Source: Shewanella sp. SR44-3 (GTDB lineage Bacteria; Pseudomonadota; Gammaproteobacteria; Enterobacterales; Shewanellaceae). Taken from it: DNA of 64,000 bases. Positions 37,912-47,023 of the stretch are shown in pieces. The position numbers and the translations under genes were made by a program. The stretch is from the NCBI RefSeq assembly GCF_014163735.1, contig NZ_JACJDV010000013.1:1-64000 (forward strand), in the 5' to 3' direction. The first letter of the stretch is position 1, and every line of letters begins with the position of its first letter. Under the pieces are notes generated by a model that saw nothing but the letters and a program-made list of their open reading frames with translations, ran no database searches and was not told where the DNA came from.

Positions 37912-39984
37912 CTACCAAATACGCACCCGCTGATCTTCACTCAGGTATAACTTGTCGCCAGGCTTCACATCAAAAGCTTTATACCAAGCATCGTGGTTAC
38001 GGGGGGCTTGGGCACGGAATTGCCCAGGTGCATGAGTGCCTGCTTTAAGCTGGCTTAGCATGCTTTGTTCGGTACGTTTTTCTTTCCATACTTGTGCCCA
38101 AGCTAGGAAGAAGCGTTGATCGCCTGTAACCCCATCTATGATTGGCGCTTCTTTGCCATTTAGGCTCAGCTTATAGGCGTGGTAAGCCATTGACAGACCA
38201 CCCACATCACCGATATTTTCCCCAAGGCTGTTACGACCGTTAACGAAGTTACCTTCGATTGGCTCATACTTGCTGTACTGCTCGGCTAGCATGTCAGCTT
38301 TGGCTTCGAAAGCCGCTCTATCTTCATCGGTCCACCAGTTACGTTGAATACCCTCGGCATCAGACTTTGAACCTTGGTCATCAAAGCCGTGGCCCATTTC
38401 GTGGCCGATCACAGCGCCAATACCGCCATAGTTAACTGCAGCATCAGCGTTCGGGTCAAAAAATGGTGGCTGCAATATGGCTGCTGGGAATACTATCTCG
38501 TTAAACGAGCTGTTGTAGTAAGCGTTAACGAATTGCGGCGTCATGCCCCAACGGTTACGGTCAGTTTTCTTAAGCTCTTTAGCGACACTATCGGCATGGA
38601 AAAACTGACGTAGATTTTTGATGTTGCCGACTAAATCTTTATTGTTTAGCGTTAAACCATCAAATTCTTGCCACACATCTGGATAGCCGATTTTAGGGGT
38701 AAAGGCTTTAAGTTTAGCGTGAGCATTAACCTTGGTTGCATCACCCATCCAATCTAAACCATCGATACGTTGACCTAGCGCTGTACGTAGGTTTTCAACT
38801 AATTCAGCCATTTGCTTCTTAGAGGACTCAGGGAAGTAACGTTTTACGTAGACTTTACCTAAGGCGAAACCTAGAGATTGAGTTCCTGATATTTCTTCAA
38901 CAGCGCGTTTCCAACGTGGACGAGGCTGCTCTTGGCCTTCAAGCTCTTTGCCGTAGAAAGCAAATTTTGCGGCATATATTTCTTCAGACAATAAATCGGC
39001 GTTATTTTTCACAGCATGGAAGCTGAGATAGTCTTGCCATACTTTTATATCTTCTTGATTAATAAGTGCAATCATCGCCTTAATCGGTTCTGGCTCTGAA
39101 ATATTTAATTGCGGTACTTGGTAACCCGTTTGGGTTAAATATAAATCCCAGTTGAAGCCTGGATATTGGCTGGCTAAGTCAGTGCGCTTGATTTGATTAA
39201 GGGTTAGATCGCGATCGCGGCGCTTCTCTCTTGGCCAGTGACCTTGAGCTATTTTGGTTTCTAATGCTAATACGGCTTCGGCGCGAGCTTTGCCATCTTC
39301 TATTCCTGCAAAAGCTAGCATCTGTGCTATGTGGGCTACATAGCTGCTGCGAATTTTCTCAAAGCGCTCGTTGGCTTCTAAATAGTAAGAACGATCTGGT
39401 AAGCCAAGTCCGCCAGCACCCATGGACATTTCGTATTGGTTTGGATCTAAACGGTTAAACCACATGCCGCCCCAAATTGGAGATGCTGAGCCCGTAAGCC
39501 AAGCTTCACCAAAAACTTTGGTCAGATCATCTGTTGAGGCAATCGCTGCGATTTGGGCTAGCGTGGCTTTAATTGGGCTAACGCCAAGCTTATTTATTGT
39601 GTCCGTATCCATGTAAGAATTGTAGAAATCGGCGATAAGCTGCTCTTCTGGGTTAAGATCTGTGCGGCTGGCGATATCATCAATGATGGCTTTAACTTGG
39701 TCTTCGCTGCGCTCAGCCAATGCGGTGAATGCACCATAGCGAGTTTTATCTGCAGGCATTTCAAAGTTGTCATACCAAGCGCCACTGGCGTGCATAAAAA
39801 AGTCATCACCTGGTTTAACGGCTTGGTTGCGTGCACTTAAATCAACACCGAAACTGCCGAGTTCCGCCGCAGTTTGTGTTGCTTCACTCTTTGTTTCGTT
39901 TGTTACTTCATTGCTCGTATCTGGTGCACCGCATGCACTGAGTAGTGTGCTCGCTAAGGCGATGGCAATTAATGACTTCTTCAT
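37912..39984 (-). CDS. pepO: M13-family metallopeptidase lipoprotein (PepO-like)
   Basis: 690 residues. The lipoprotein signal has Cys in LLSACGAPD, so it is a periplasm-facing lipoprotein. The neprilysin-type N-terminal domain is helical (~45-430). The catalytic domain has VNAYYNSSFNEIVFPAAILQPP, the zinc motif VIGHEMGHGFDDQG, and ENIGDVGGLSMAY with the third ligand. It ends in VRIW, as M13 enzymes do (usually CxVW; here the Cys is replaced). It degrades oligopeptides. Monocistronic. Confidence 0.95.
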   Translation of the reverse strand: MKKSLIAIALASTLLSACGAPDTSNEVTNETKSEATQTAAELGSFGVDLSARNQAVKPGDDFFMHASGAWYDNFEMPADKTRYGAFTALAERSEDQVKAIIDDIASRTDLNPEEQLIADFYNSYMDTDTINKLGVSPIKATLAQIAAIASTDDLTKVFGEAWLTGSASPIWGGMWFNRLDPNQYEMSMGAGGLGLPDRSYYLEANERFEKIRSSYVAHIAQMLAFAGIEDGKARAEAVLALETKIAQGHWPREKRRDRDLTLNQIKRTDLASQYPGFNWDLYLTQTGYQVPQLNISEPEPIKAMIALINQEDIKVWQDYLSFHAVKNNADLLSEEIYAAKFAFYGKELEGQEQPRPRWKRAVEEISGTQSLGFALGKVYVKRYFPESSKKQMAELVENLRTALGQRIDGLDWMGDATKVNAHAKLKAFTPKIGYPDVWQEFDGLTLNNKDLVGNIKNLRQFFHADSVAKELKKTDRNRWGMTPQFVNAYYNSSFNEIVFPAAILQPPFFDPNADAAVNYGGIGAVIGHEMGHGFDDQGSKSDAEGIQRNWWTDEDRAAFEAKADMLAEQYSKYEPIEGNFVNGRNSLGENIGDVGGLSMAYHAYKLSLNGKEAPIIDGVTGDQRFFLAWAQVWKEKRTEQSMLSQLKAGTHAPGQFRAQAPRNHDAWYKAFDVKPGDKLYLSEDQRVRIW

Positions 39985-40281
39985 TGTTTAATATGTCCTC
40001 TAGTGTGGAGTGCGCTTTAAATGGGCTTAAATAGCTAGCTGCAGACTTATTTTTGCTGGATATTTCGTGAGCTACTTTTTATCGAACTGTTTTTAATGAG
40101 CTATTTCAAAGCCAACCATTTTGAGACTGTGACAGAAAATGTCAATCTTAAAAGTGTGAGCAAATATAAGCGCTTCTCAAAATAGTGGCGTCCCATCAAG
40201 CGTTAGCACCATCCTTGAGCTTTCAAGCGCGGGCCTTTACACTGCGGCCAAGATATTATGTAGCCAAAGACAGAAAACCTA

Positions 40282-40815
40282 ATGCGCCATTTACTTACAC
40301 ATTATCATCCAGAAACCCAAGCCGATTTTGTCAGTCAGCATCAGGACAAAATGCTTATTCGCTTAGCCACTCGGGCTATAGTGCTTAGAGGCACGCAGAT
40401 ATTGCTGCTTTATACTCAGCGCTACCATGATTACAGCTTACCTGGCGGTGGTATTAATGACGGTGAGTCGATAGAGCTTGGGCTGGTACGAGAACTGAAA
40501 GAAGAAACTGGCGCCAAAGGCGTGAATAATATTCGTCCATTTGGCGTCTATGAAGAATATCGTCCTTGGACACGAGAAGGCTATGGGCTAGTTAAGATGT
40601 TGTCCTATTGTTTTAGCTGCGAAATTGATGCTGAACTGGGTGATACAGAGTTTGAAGCCCATGAGATTAATAATGGCATGACGCCTGTGTGGGTCAATAT
40701 TGATCAAGCCATCGAGCATAATCTTAGCACTATGGCCAATAGTGCTAAAAAGGGGCTGTCAATCGAGCGAGAAACCTTTCTATTGCAGCGAATAAAGGCT
40801 GAGCTTATTAGGTAA
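40282..40815 (+). CDS. Nudix hydrolase
   Basis: 177 residues with a complete Nudix box, GGGINDGESIELGLVRELKEETGA (GX5EX7REUXEEXGU), preceded by VLRGTQILLLYTQRYHDYSLP. It hydrolyses a nucleoside diphosphate linked to another group; the substrate is not identifiable. The upstream ATG-rich region overlaps another short frame that is not convincing. Monocistronic and divergent from the M13 peptidase gene. Confidence 0.85.
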   Translation: MRHLLTHYHPETQADFVSQHQDKMLIRLATRAIVLRGTQILLLYTQRYHDYSLPGGGINDGESIELGLVRELKEETGAKGVNNIRPFGVYEEYRPWTREGYGLVKMLSYCFSCEIDAELGDTEFEAHEINNGMTPVWVNIDQAIEHNLSTMANSAKKGLSIERETFLLQRIKAELIR

Positions 40816-41020
40816 TCCCCTTGATTAAGTTCTGCTCAAGAGCAACTGAGCACAGCATTACGGCACATTGATGTTGAATTAGGGAAACCGTTAATGCCAG
40901 TCAGTAGGGCGTGTTAATGTTTTAGCAAGCCCTACTTTGGTATAACTGCCCAGCTATTGACCTTGCTTGTTAACTGCAAGACACTTAAGTCTTCAAATAT
41001 TCCAAGTATGGATACTCAAC

Positions 41021-42493
41021 ATGTTGATTTTTTTGATCTGTATTGTGCTGCTATTACTCGCCTATAAGTTCTACAGCCCTTTTGTCGAGCGCCAAGCAGG
41101 CATAGACCCCAAGGCAAAAACCCCTCAATCTCGATTTGAAGATGGGGTGGATTATGTCAAAGTTCATCCGTTTAAAGCCTACCTTATTCAATTTCTTAAT
41201 GTAGCAGGGGTAGGGCCCATCTTTGGGCCGATCTTAGGTGCGCTTTATGGCCCTATTGCCTTAGTGTGGATTGTACTGGGTAATATTATTGGCGGTGCGG
41301 TGCATGATTATTTCTCTGGCGTCTTGAGCATTAAAGAAGACGGTAAGAGTCTGCCGGAAATCGCTGGGCATTATTTTAATGTGTATTTCAAAGGGGTCAT
41401 GCTGCTATTTACGGCCATGTTGCTATTTTTCGTCGGGGTGGTGTTTATTATGAGCCCTGCTGGATTACTGAGTAATCTTGAATTTTTTGAAGGCACCATA
41501 CTTGCCAATAATACTTTTTGGGTGTTGGTGATTTTAGGCTATTACTTTTTGGCAACTTTACTGCCGATAGATAAAATTATCACTAAGTTGTACCCCGCCT
41601 TTGGCCTATTGATGATAGTCATGACTGTCTCGATTGCGCTGGCGATTCTCTTCAATGCCCCTGAATTACCTGTCATGGGTGATGTGTTGGCCTATTTCGA
41701 TCATAGCCATTATAACAATGAGCTACTGGCGCCCAACCCAGATGGTTTACCTGTGTGGCCGTTACTGTTTGTGACTATTACTTGCGGCGCCATTAGTGGT
41801 TTTCATTCTACTCAGGCCCCGATCATGGCGCGCTGCTTAACCAATGAGCGATATGTACGCCCTGTGTATTATGGCGCTATGATATCTGAAGGCGTAGTGG
41901 CATGTGTGTGGGCGACGGCAGGTATGGCGGCATTTCCTGGTGGCTACCTTGAACTGAAAACCTTGCTTGATCAAGGTGGTCCAGGATTAGTTGTCAACCA
42001 AGTGGCCACCAGTTATTTAGGTGTTGCTGGTGGCATTATGGCTATTATTGCGGTGGCAGTGTTCCCTATTACGTCGGGCGATACGGCTTTTAGATCGCTG
42101 CGGCTCACCATAATAGATGCCTTTAATATTCCCCAGAGTGTGCGTAATCGTCTGCTGGTGGCGCTTCCTATTTTAGTTATCGCTTACTTAATGACCAAAA
42201 TCGATTTCTCGCTGATTTGGCGCTACTTTGCTTTCTCAAATATGTTGTTATCAACCAGCGTGTTGTGGCTTGCGACCAAATACTTATTTGATCGAGGCGC
42301 CTTCCATTGGATAGTGAGCTTACCCGCCATTATGGGCACCAGCGTGACGGTCTCTTACATAATGACCGCAGGTATAGGCTTAGGTTTACCGCAATCATTA
42401 AGCCAGCCAGTGGGCATAGCTGTTGCTGTGCTTTGTTTAATCGCCCTAACATTCACCCATGCTAAGGTTAAGCGTCAACGCCAAGTGCTTTAG
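41021..42493 (+). CDS. CstA-family transporter (carbon starvation protein A)
   Basis: 490 residues, about 13 membrane helices. It includes FLNVAGVGPIFGPILGALYGP and FHSTQAPIMARCLTNE, signatures of the CstA family, which imports peptides or pyruvate. It is the shorter form (E. coli CstA is ~700). The frame opens 18 codons earlier, but ATG 41021 begins at the first membrane helix and follows a GGA stretch. A terminator lies downstream. Substrate is inferred from family only. Confidence 0.88.
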   Translation: MLIFLICIVLLLLAYKFYSPFVERQAGIDPKAKTPQSRFEDGVDYVKVHPFKAYLIQFLNVAGVGPIFGPILGALYGPIALVWIVLGNIIGGAVHDYFSGVLSIKEDGKSLPEIAGHYFNVYFKGVMLLFTAMLLFFVGVVFIMSPAGLLSNLEFFEGTILANNTFWVLVILGYYFLATLLPIDKIITKLYPAFGLLMIVMTVSIALAILFNAPELPVMGDVLAYFDHSHYNNELLAPNPDGLPVWPLLFVTITCGAISGFHSTQAPIMARCLTNERYVRPVYYGAMISEGVVACVWATAGMAAFPGGYLELKTLLDQGGPGLVVNQVATSYLGVAGGIMAIIAVAVFPITSGDTAFRSLRLTIIDAFNIPQSVRNRLLVALPILVIAYLMTKIDFSLIWRYFAFSNMLLSTSVLWLATKYLFDRGAFHWIVSLPAIMGTSVTVSYIMTAGIGLGLPQSLSQPVGIAVAVLCLIALTFTHAKVKRQRQVL

Positions 42494-42546
42494 TTGCTTT
42501 GTTTGCTTTAAGTATCAGTTGAGCTGTGATTGTAGTGCAAATCAGA

Positions 42547-42579
42547 TGGCCTTAATCTAACGACTAAGGCCATTTTTAT
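42547..42579 (+). terminator. Intrinsic terminator after the CstA-family gene
   Basis: ATGGCCTTA pairs with TAAGGCCAT, followed by TTTTATT, about 55 bp after the stop codon. Confidence 0.88.
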
Positions 42580-42713
42580 TGCTGCCACAACCGTTAAATT
42601 ATGGTTAATTAAAAGTTAATTTTACTAACTGGGTTATTCTTCTTTTAAAATTGCCGTGCTTGAGTGTAGGATGAATTAGTGCCCTTTAGCTTTGACATTA
42701 CAAAGGAAGTTCT

Positions 42714-44000
42714 ATGCCTACAACACCCCATGCTAGTTCGTATTATGCGGCGTCAGCCAATGATAAAGTTGAGCGCCCACGTTTAGAATCTTCAATTGAA
42801 ACTGATGTTTGTATTATTGGTGCCGGCTATACCGGTTTATCTTCAGCACTGCATTTACTTGAAAGCGGCATGAAGGTGGTGGTGTTAGAGGCCGCTAGAA
42901 TCGGCTGGGGCGCATCTGGTAGGAACGGCGGCCAAATTGTTAACTCTTTTAGTCGAGATATCGACTCCATTGAGAAAGTGGTTGGCAAAGAGCAGGCTAA
43001 ATTATTTGGCCAAATGGCCTTTGAAGGCGGGAAAATCATTCGCGAACGGATCAAAAAATACAATATTGATTGCGATCTCAAAGATGGCGGGGTATTCGCC
43101 GCGCTAAATGCCAAGCAAATGGGCCATCTTGAAGGACAAAAAAAGCTCTGGGAGCAACATGGCCACCTTGGTCATTTAGAGATGCTCGATAAAGATGCCA
43201 TAGGTAAAGTGGTTAATACTGAACTCTATGTTGGCGGCCTGCTGGATAAAAGTGGCGGCCATATTCACCCGCTTAACTTAGCACTTGGTGAAGCGCGGGC
43301 GGTTGAGTCGCTAGGAGGTCTGATTTTTGAAGACTCGGCGGTGATCAAGGTCGATGATGGTCAAAACCCTGTGGTTCATACGGCGCTGGGCCAAGTTAAC
43401 GCTAAATTTGTGGTGGTGGCGGGTAACGCTTATTTAGGTAAGTTATTGCCAGAATTACACGCCAAATCTATGCCTTGCGGCACCCAAGTGATAGCGACTG
43501 AACCCTTGGATGATGCGCTAGCAGCGAGCTTGCTGCCCCAAGATTATTGCATTGAAGATTGTAATTATCTGCTGGATTATTACCGCCTATCAGGGGATAA
43601 ACGGCTATTGTTTGGTGGCGGCGTGGTGTATGGCGCGCGTGACCCTGCTGATATCAAGTCGCTTATCATGCCCAAACTGCTTAAAACCTTCCCACAGCTT
43701 AAAGATGTCAAAGTTGATTACGCTTGGACGGGTAACTTTTTGATGACGCTTTCTCGTTTACCACAGGTGGGCAGAATTGGCGATAATATCTATTACTCTC
43801 AAGGCTGTAGTGGCCATGGCGTCACCTATACCCATCTAGCAGGCAAGCTAATTGCCGAGATGCTCAATGGTCAGGCGACCCGTTTTGATGCGTTTGCAAG
43901 CTTGCCTCATTATCCCTTCCCCGGTGGCCATGCACTGCGTGTACCTTTTAGTGCTCTGGGCGCTTGGTATTACACCTTAAGAGACAGGTTCGGCATCTAA
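42714..44000 (+). CDS. puuB: Gamma-glutamylputrescine oxidase-like FAD oxidoreductase
   Basis: 428 residues of the DAO/GlpO-type flavoprotein family. The dinucleotide-binding motif is DVCIIGAGYTGLSSALHLLESG (~31-52), and GWGASGRNGGQI follows, with a C-terminal YSQGCSGHGVTYTHLAGKL. PuuB oxidises gamma-glutamylputrescine to the aldehyde. The next two genes encode an aldehyde dehydrogenase and a GABA transaminase, giving a putrescine-to-succinate route. The glutamyl ligase (puuA) and hydrolase (puuD) are not in the window. The ATG has an AAAGGAAG site. Confidence 0.85.
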   Translation: MPTTPHASSYYAASANDKVERPRLESSIETDVCIIGAGYTGLSSALHLLESGMKVVVLEAARIGWGASGRNGGQIVNSFSRDIDSIEKVVGKEQAKLFGQMAFEGGKIIRERIKKYNIDCDLKDGGVFAALNAKQMGHLEGQKKLWEQHGHLGHLEMLDKDAIGKVVNTELYVGGLLDKSGGHIHPLNLALGEARAVESLGGLIFEDSAVIKVDDGQNPVVHTALGQVNAKFVVVAGNAYLGKLLPELHAKSMPCGTQVIATEPLDDALAASLLPQDYCIEDCNYLLDYYRLSGDKRLLFGGGVVYGARDPADIKSLIMPKLLKTFPQLKDVKVDYAWTGNFLMTLSRLPQVGRIGDNIYYSQGCSGHGVTYTHLAGKLIAEMLNGQATRFDAFASLPHYPFPGGHALRVPFSALGAWYYTLRDRFGI

Positions 44001-44080
44001 CAATTTAATCTACTTTGGCTTAGGCAATTTATTACCCCACAGGGTGCTCAACATGAGAGCACGCTAAGAAGGAGGCATCT

Positions 44081-45547
44081 GTGCCGTTATCTAGCATTCA
44101 ACAATTATCAGATCCTAGCTTGTTACGTCAGCAGGCATACATTAATGGCGCTTGGTGCCATGCCCTTAGTGGTGAAACACGGCTGATTTTAAACCCAGCA
44201 AGCCAGCTTCCTTTAGGTAAAGTACCTTACATGGGCCGCGAAGAAACCCAAACTGCCATTAATGCTGCCAATGACGCGCTGCCAGCTTGGCGGGCATTAT
44301 CTGCAAAAGATCGCAGCAGTAAGCTTAGGCGCTGGTTTGAATTAATCATTGAAAACACAGACGATCTCGCGCTTATTATGACCCAAGAGCAAGGCAAGCC
44401 CTTGGCTGAAGCCAAAGGAGAGGTGGCCTATGCCGCCGCCTTTATCGAATGGTTTGCCGAAGAAGCGAAACGCATTTATGGCGATACTATTCCAGGGCAT
44501 CAAGCGGATAAACGTATCACGGTTATTCGCCAAGGCGTTGGCGTCACGGCTGCCATTACGCCGTGGAATTTCCCTGCCGCTATGATCACCAGAAAAGCCG
44601 CCCCAGCCCTTGCTGCGGGTTGCACCATGGTGGTTAAACCAGCGCCACAAACGCCTTTTTCAGCACTGGCATTGGCCGAACTTGCTCACCGCGCTGGGAT
44701 CCCCAAAGGGGTGTTCAATGTGGTGCCAGGAGATGCCATCGCTATAGGTAATACCCTGTGTGAAAGCCCTATTGTGCGTAAGTTGTCCTTTACTGGCTCA
44801 ACACCGGTTGGTATCACCTTGATGCAGCAATGCGCGCCGACCCTTAAAAAACTCTCCTTGGAGCTTGGCGGTAACGCGCCTTTTATTGTTTTTGATGATG
44901 CTGACCTCGATGCGGCGGTAGAAGGCGCGATGATCGCCAAATTCCGTAATGGAGGCCAAACCTGCGTGTGCGCAAACCGCATTTACGTGCAGGCTGGAGT
45001 TTATGATGCCTTTGCCAGCAAACTTGCCGCCGCCGTGGGTAAGCTTAACTTGGGCAATGGTCTTAATAACGGTGTCACCACAGGGCCACTGATTAATGCG
45101 GCGGCGGTGACGAAAGTGACTGAGCATATTAATGATGCAGTAGCGAAAGGCGCGCAGGTGCTGATGGGCGGTAAGCGTCATGCATTAGGCGGTAACTTCT
45201 TTGAGCCCACAGTGTTAACTGGCGTTAATGCCAGTATGCGGGTTGCTAAGGAAGAAACCTTTGGCCCACTGGCGCCCTTGTTTAAATTTGATGATGTGGG
45301 AGACGTCATTAGCCAAGCCAATGACACTGAATTTGGTTTGGCGGCGTACTTTTATTGCCGTGATATCTCCTTGGTTTATAAAGTCGCTGAAGCGTTGGAA
45401 TACGGCATGGTGGGCGTTAACACTGGGCTAATTTCCACAGAAGTTGCCCCCTTTGGCGGGATTAAATCATCGGGCCTTGGCCGTGAAGGTTCAAAATATG
45501 GCATCGAAGAATACTTAGAAATGAAATACATCTGTATGTCGGTATAG
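44081..45547 (+). CDS. gabD: Succinate-semialdehyde dehydrogenase (GTG start)
   Basis: 488-residue aldehyde dehydrogenase. NAD(P)-binding ITPWNFPAAMITRKAAPALAAG, catalytic Glu in LELGGNAPF and catalytic Cys in GGQTCVCANR. PFGGIKSSGLGREGSKYGIEEYLE closes the fold and is typical of GabD. The GTG start has an AGGAGG site 5-6 bases upstream, a near-perfect Shine-Dalgarno. It oxidises succinic semialdehyde to succinate, the product of the transaminase encoded next. It could also act on the PuuB aldehyde product. Confidence 0.92.
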   Translation: MPLSSIQQLSDPSLLRQQAYINGAWCHALSGETRLILNPASQLPLGKVPYMGREETQTAINAANDALPAWRALSAKDRSSKLRRWFELIIENTDDLALIMTQEQGKPLAEAKGEVAYAAAFIEWFAEEAKRIYGDTIPGHQADKRITVIRQGVGVTAAITPWNFPAAMITRKAAPALAAGCTMVVKPAPQTPFSALALAELAHRAGIPKGVFNVVPGDAIAIGNTLCESPIVRKLSFTGSTPVGITLMQQCAPTLKKLSLELGGNAPFIVFDDADLDAAVEGAMIAKFRNGGQTCVCANRIYVQAGVYDAFASKLAAAVGKLNLGNGLNNGVTTGPLINAAAVTKVTEHINDAVAKGAQVLMGGKRHALGGNFFEPTVLTGVNASMRVAKEETFGPLAPLFKFDDVGDVISQANDTEFGLAAYFYCRDISLVYKVAEALEYGMVGVNTGLISTEVAPFGGIKSSGLGREGSKYGIEEYLEMKYICMSV

Positions 45548-45556
45548 GAGCAGGTT

Positions 45557-46834
45557 ATGAGCAATACAAATGAAGCATTGATGGCCCGCCGCCAAGCCGC
45601 TGTGGCCCCGGGTGTTGGTCAAGTTCATCCCATATTCACCCAAAGGGCGGACAACGCCACAGTTTGGGATGTGGAAGGGCGCGAATATATCGACTTTGCA
45701 GGGGGCATTGCTGTGCTCAATACCGGCCACCTGCACCCTAAAGTGAAGGCGGCTGTGCAAGCGCAGTTAGAGGATTTTTCTCACACCTGTTTCATGGTCT
45801 TAGGCTATGAGAGTTATATTCAAGTGTGTGAAAAGCTCAATCAATTAGTGCCGGGAAATTTCCCTAAGAAAAGCGCATTATTCACCAGTGGATCAGAAGC
45901 GGTGGAAAACGCCATTAAGGTCGCGCGGGCATATACTAAGCGCGCGGGAGTGATAGCTTTCACCTCGGCGTACCATGGCCGCACTATGGCAACTTTGGCG
46001 TTAACCGGCAAAGTGTCGCCTTACAGCAAAGGCATGGGGTTGATGTCGAGCAATGTGTTTAGAGCCTTATTTCCCTGTGAGTTACATGGGGTTTCTGAAG
46101 ATGATGCTATGGCTTCGATTGAGCGGATTTTTAAAAATGATGCTGAGCCTAGTGATATCGCAGCGATTATTTTAGAGCCAGTGCAAGGCGAGGGAGGCTT
46201 TTATGCAGCGACGCCAGCCTTTATGAAGCGACTTAGAGACTTATGCGATCAAGAAGGCATAATGCTTATCGCCGATGAAGTGCAAACTGGCGCCGGCCGT
46301 ACGGGCACTTTTTTCGCCATGGAACAAATGGGCGTAGCGGCAGATATCACCACCTTTGCTAAGTCCATCGCCGGCGGTTTTCCGCTGTCGGGGATAACAG
46401 GGCGCGCTACCGTGATGGATGCCATAGGCCCGGGTGGCTTAGGCGGCACTTATGGGGGCAACCCTATTGCCTGCGCTGCGGCGCTGGCAGTCATTGAGGT
46501 GTTTGAGCAGGAGCAACTGCTTGAGCGGGCCAATAGAATGGGCGAGCATATTAAAGCGCGGCTTGGGGTCATGCAGGCTAAACATAAGCAAATTGCACAA
46601 GTTCGCGGCCTTGGCGCCATGATAGCGATTGAGCTTATGGAGCAGGGCAAACCGGCCCCTGAGTATAGCCCCAAAATATTGGCAGAAGCGCGAAGTCGCG
46701 GGCTGATTTTATTGTCCTGTGGCACGTTTGGTAATGTGCTGCGTATTTTGGTGCCCTTAACGGCGCCTGATGAGCAACTTGATTTAGGGTTAGATATTTT
46801 GGCTGATTGTTTTAACAAAGTTTTTTCTGCTTGA
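45557..46834 (+). CDS. gabT: 4-aminobutyrate aminotransferase
   Basis: 425-residue class III PLP transaminase. Cofactor region FTSGSEAVENAIKVARAYT, IADEVQTGAGRTG holding the PLP-ring Asp, and TFAKSIAGGFPLSG with the Schiff-base Lys. It converts GABA and 2-oxoglutarate to succinic semialdehyde and glutamate; PuuE is the equivalent name in a putrescine cluster. It starts 9 bp after the gabD stop with a GGAG site, so the three genes form an operon. Confidence 0.93.
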   Translation: MSNTNEALMARRQAAVAPGVGQVHPIFTQRADNATVWDVEGREYIDFAGGIAVLNTGHLHPKVKAAVQAQLEDFSHTCFMVLGYESYIQVCEKLNQLVPGNFPKKSALFTSGSEAVENAIKVARAYTKRAGVIAFTSAYHGRTMATLALTGKVSPYSKGMGLMSSNVFRALFPCELHGVSEDDAMASIERIFKNDAEPSDIAAIILEPVQGEGGFYAATPAFMKRLRDLCDQEGIMLIADEVQTGAGRTGTFFAMEQMGVAADITTFAKSIAGGFPLSGITGRATVMDAIGPGGLGGTYGGNPIACAAALAVIEVFEQEQLLERANRMGEHIKARLGVMQAKHKQIAQVRGLGAMIAIELMEQGKPAPEYSPKILAEARSRGLILLSCGTFGNVLRILVPLTAPDEQLDLGLDILADCFNKVFSA

Positions 46835-46880
46835 GTTCCACTTAATATGACAGGCTTGCCTTAAGGCTAAAGCCCTTTTC

Positions 46881-46905
46881 ATGAGCGGGTGAACGACCCG
46901 CTCAT
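46881..46905 (+). terminator. Hairpin after the putrescine/GABA operon
   Basis: ATGAGCGGGT pairs with ACCCGCTCAT (10 bp) around a 5-base loop, about 45 bp after gabT. Only a weak T-rich stretch follows. Confidence 0.65.
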
Positions 46906-47023
46906 TCTCAATACTTCAACGGTTTAAGTTTCTCTCTTACTTTTATTTTAATTTCAGCGGCTTATTCTGCCGTATTGTTGTTTTTAGACTATGCTTTAGC
47001 TGTTTGTTAAATGGGGAATTTAC

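Noticed and set aside
40185..40388. A 67-codon plus-strand frame before the Nudix gene
   Set aside because: It overlaps the Nudix start in another frame, and its composition is not protein-like.
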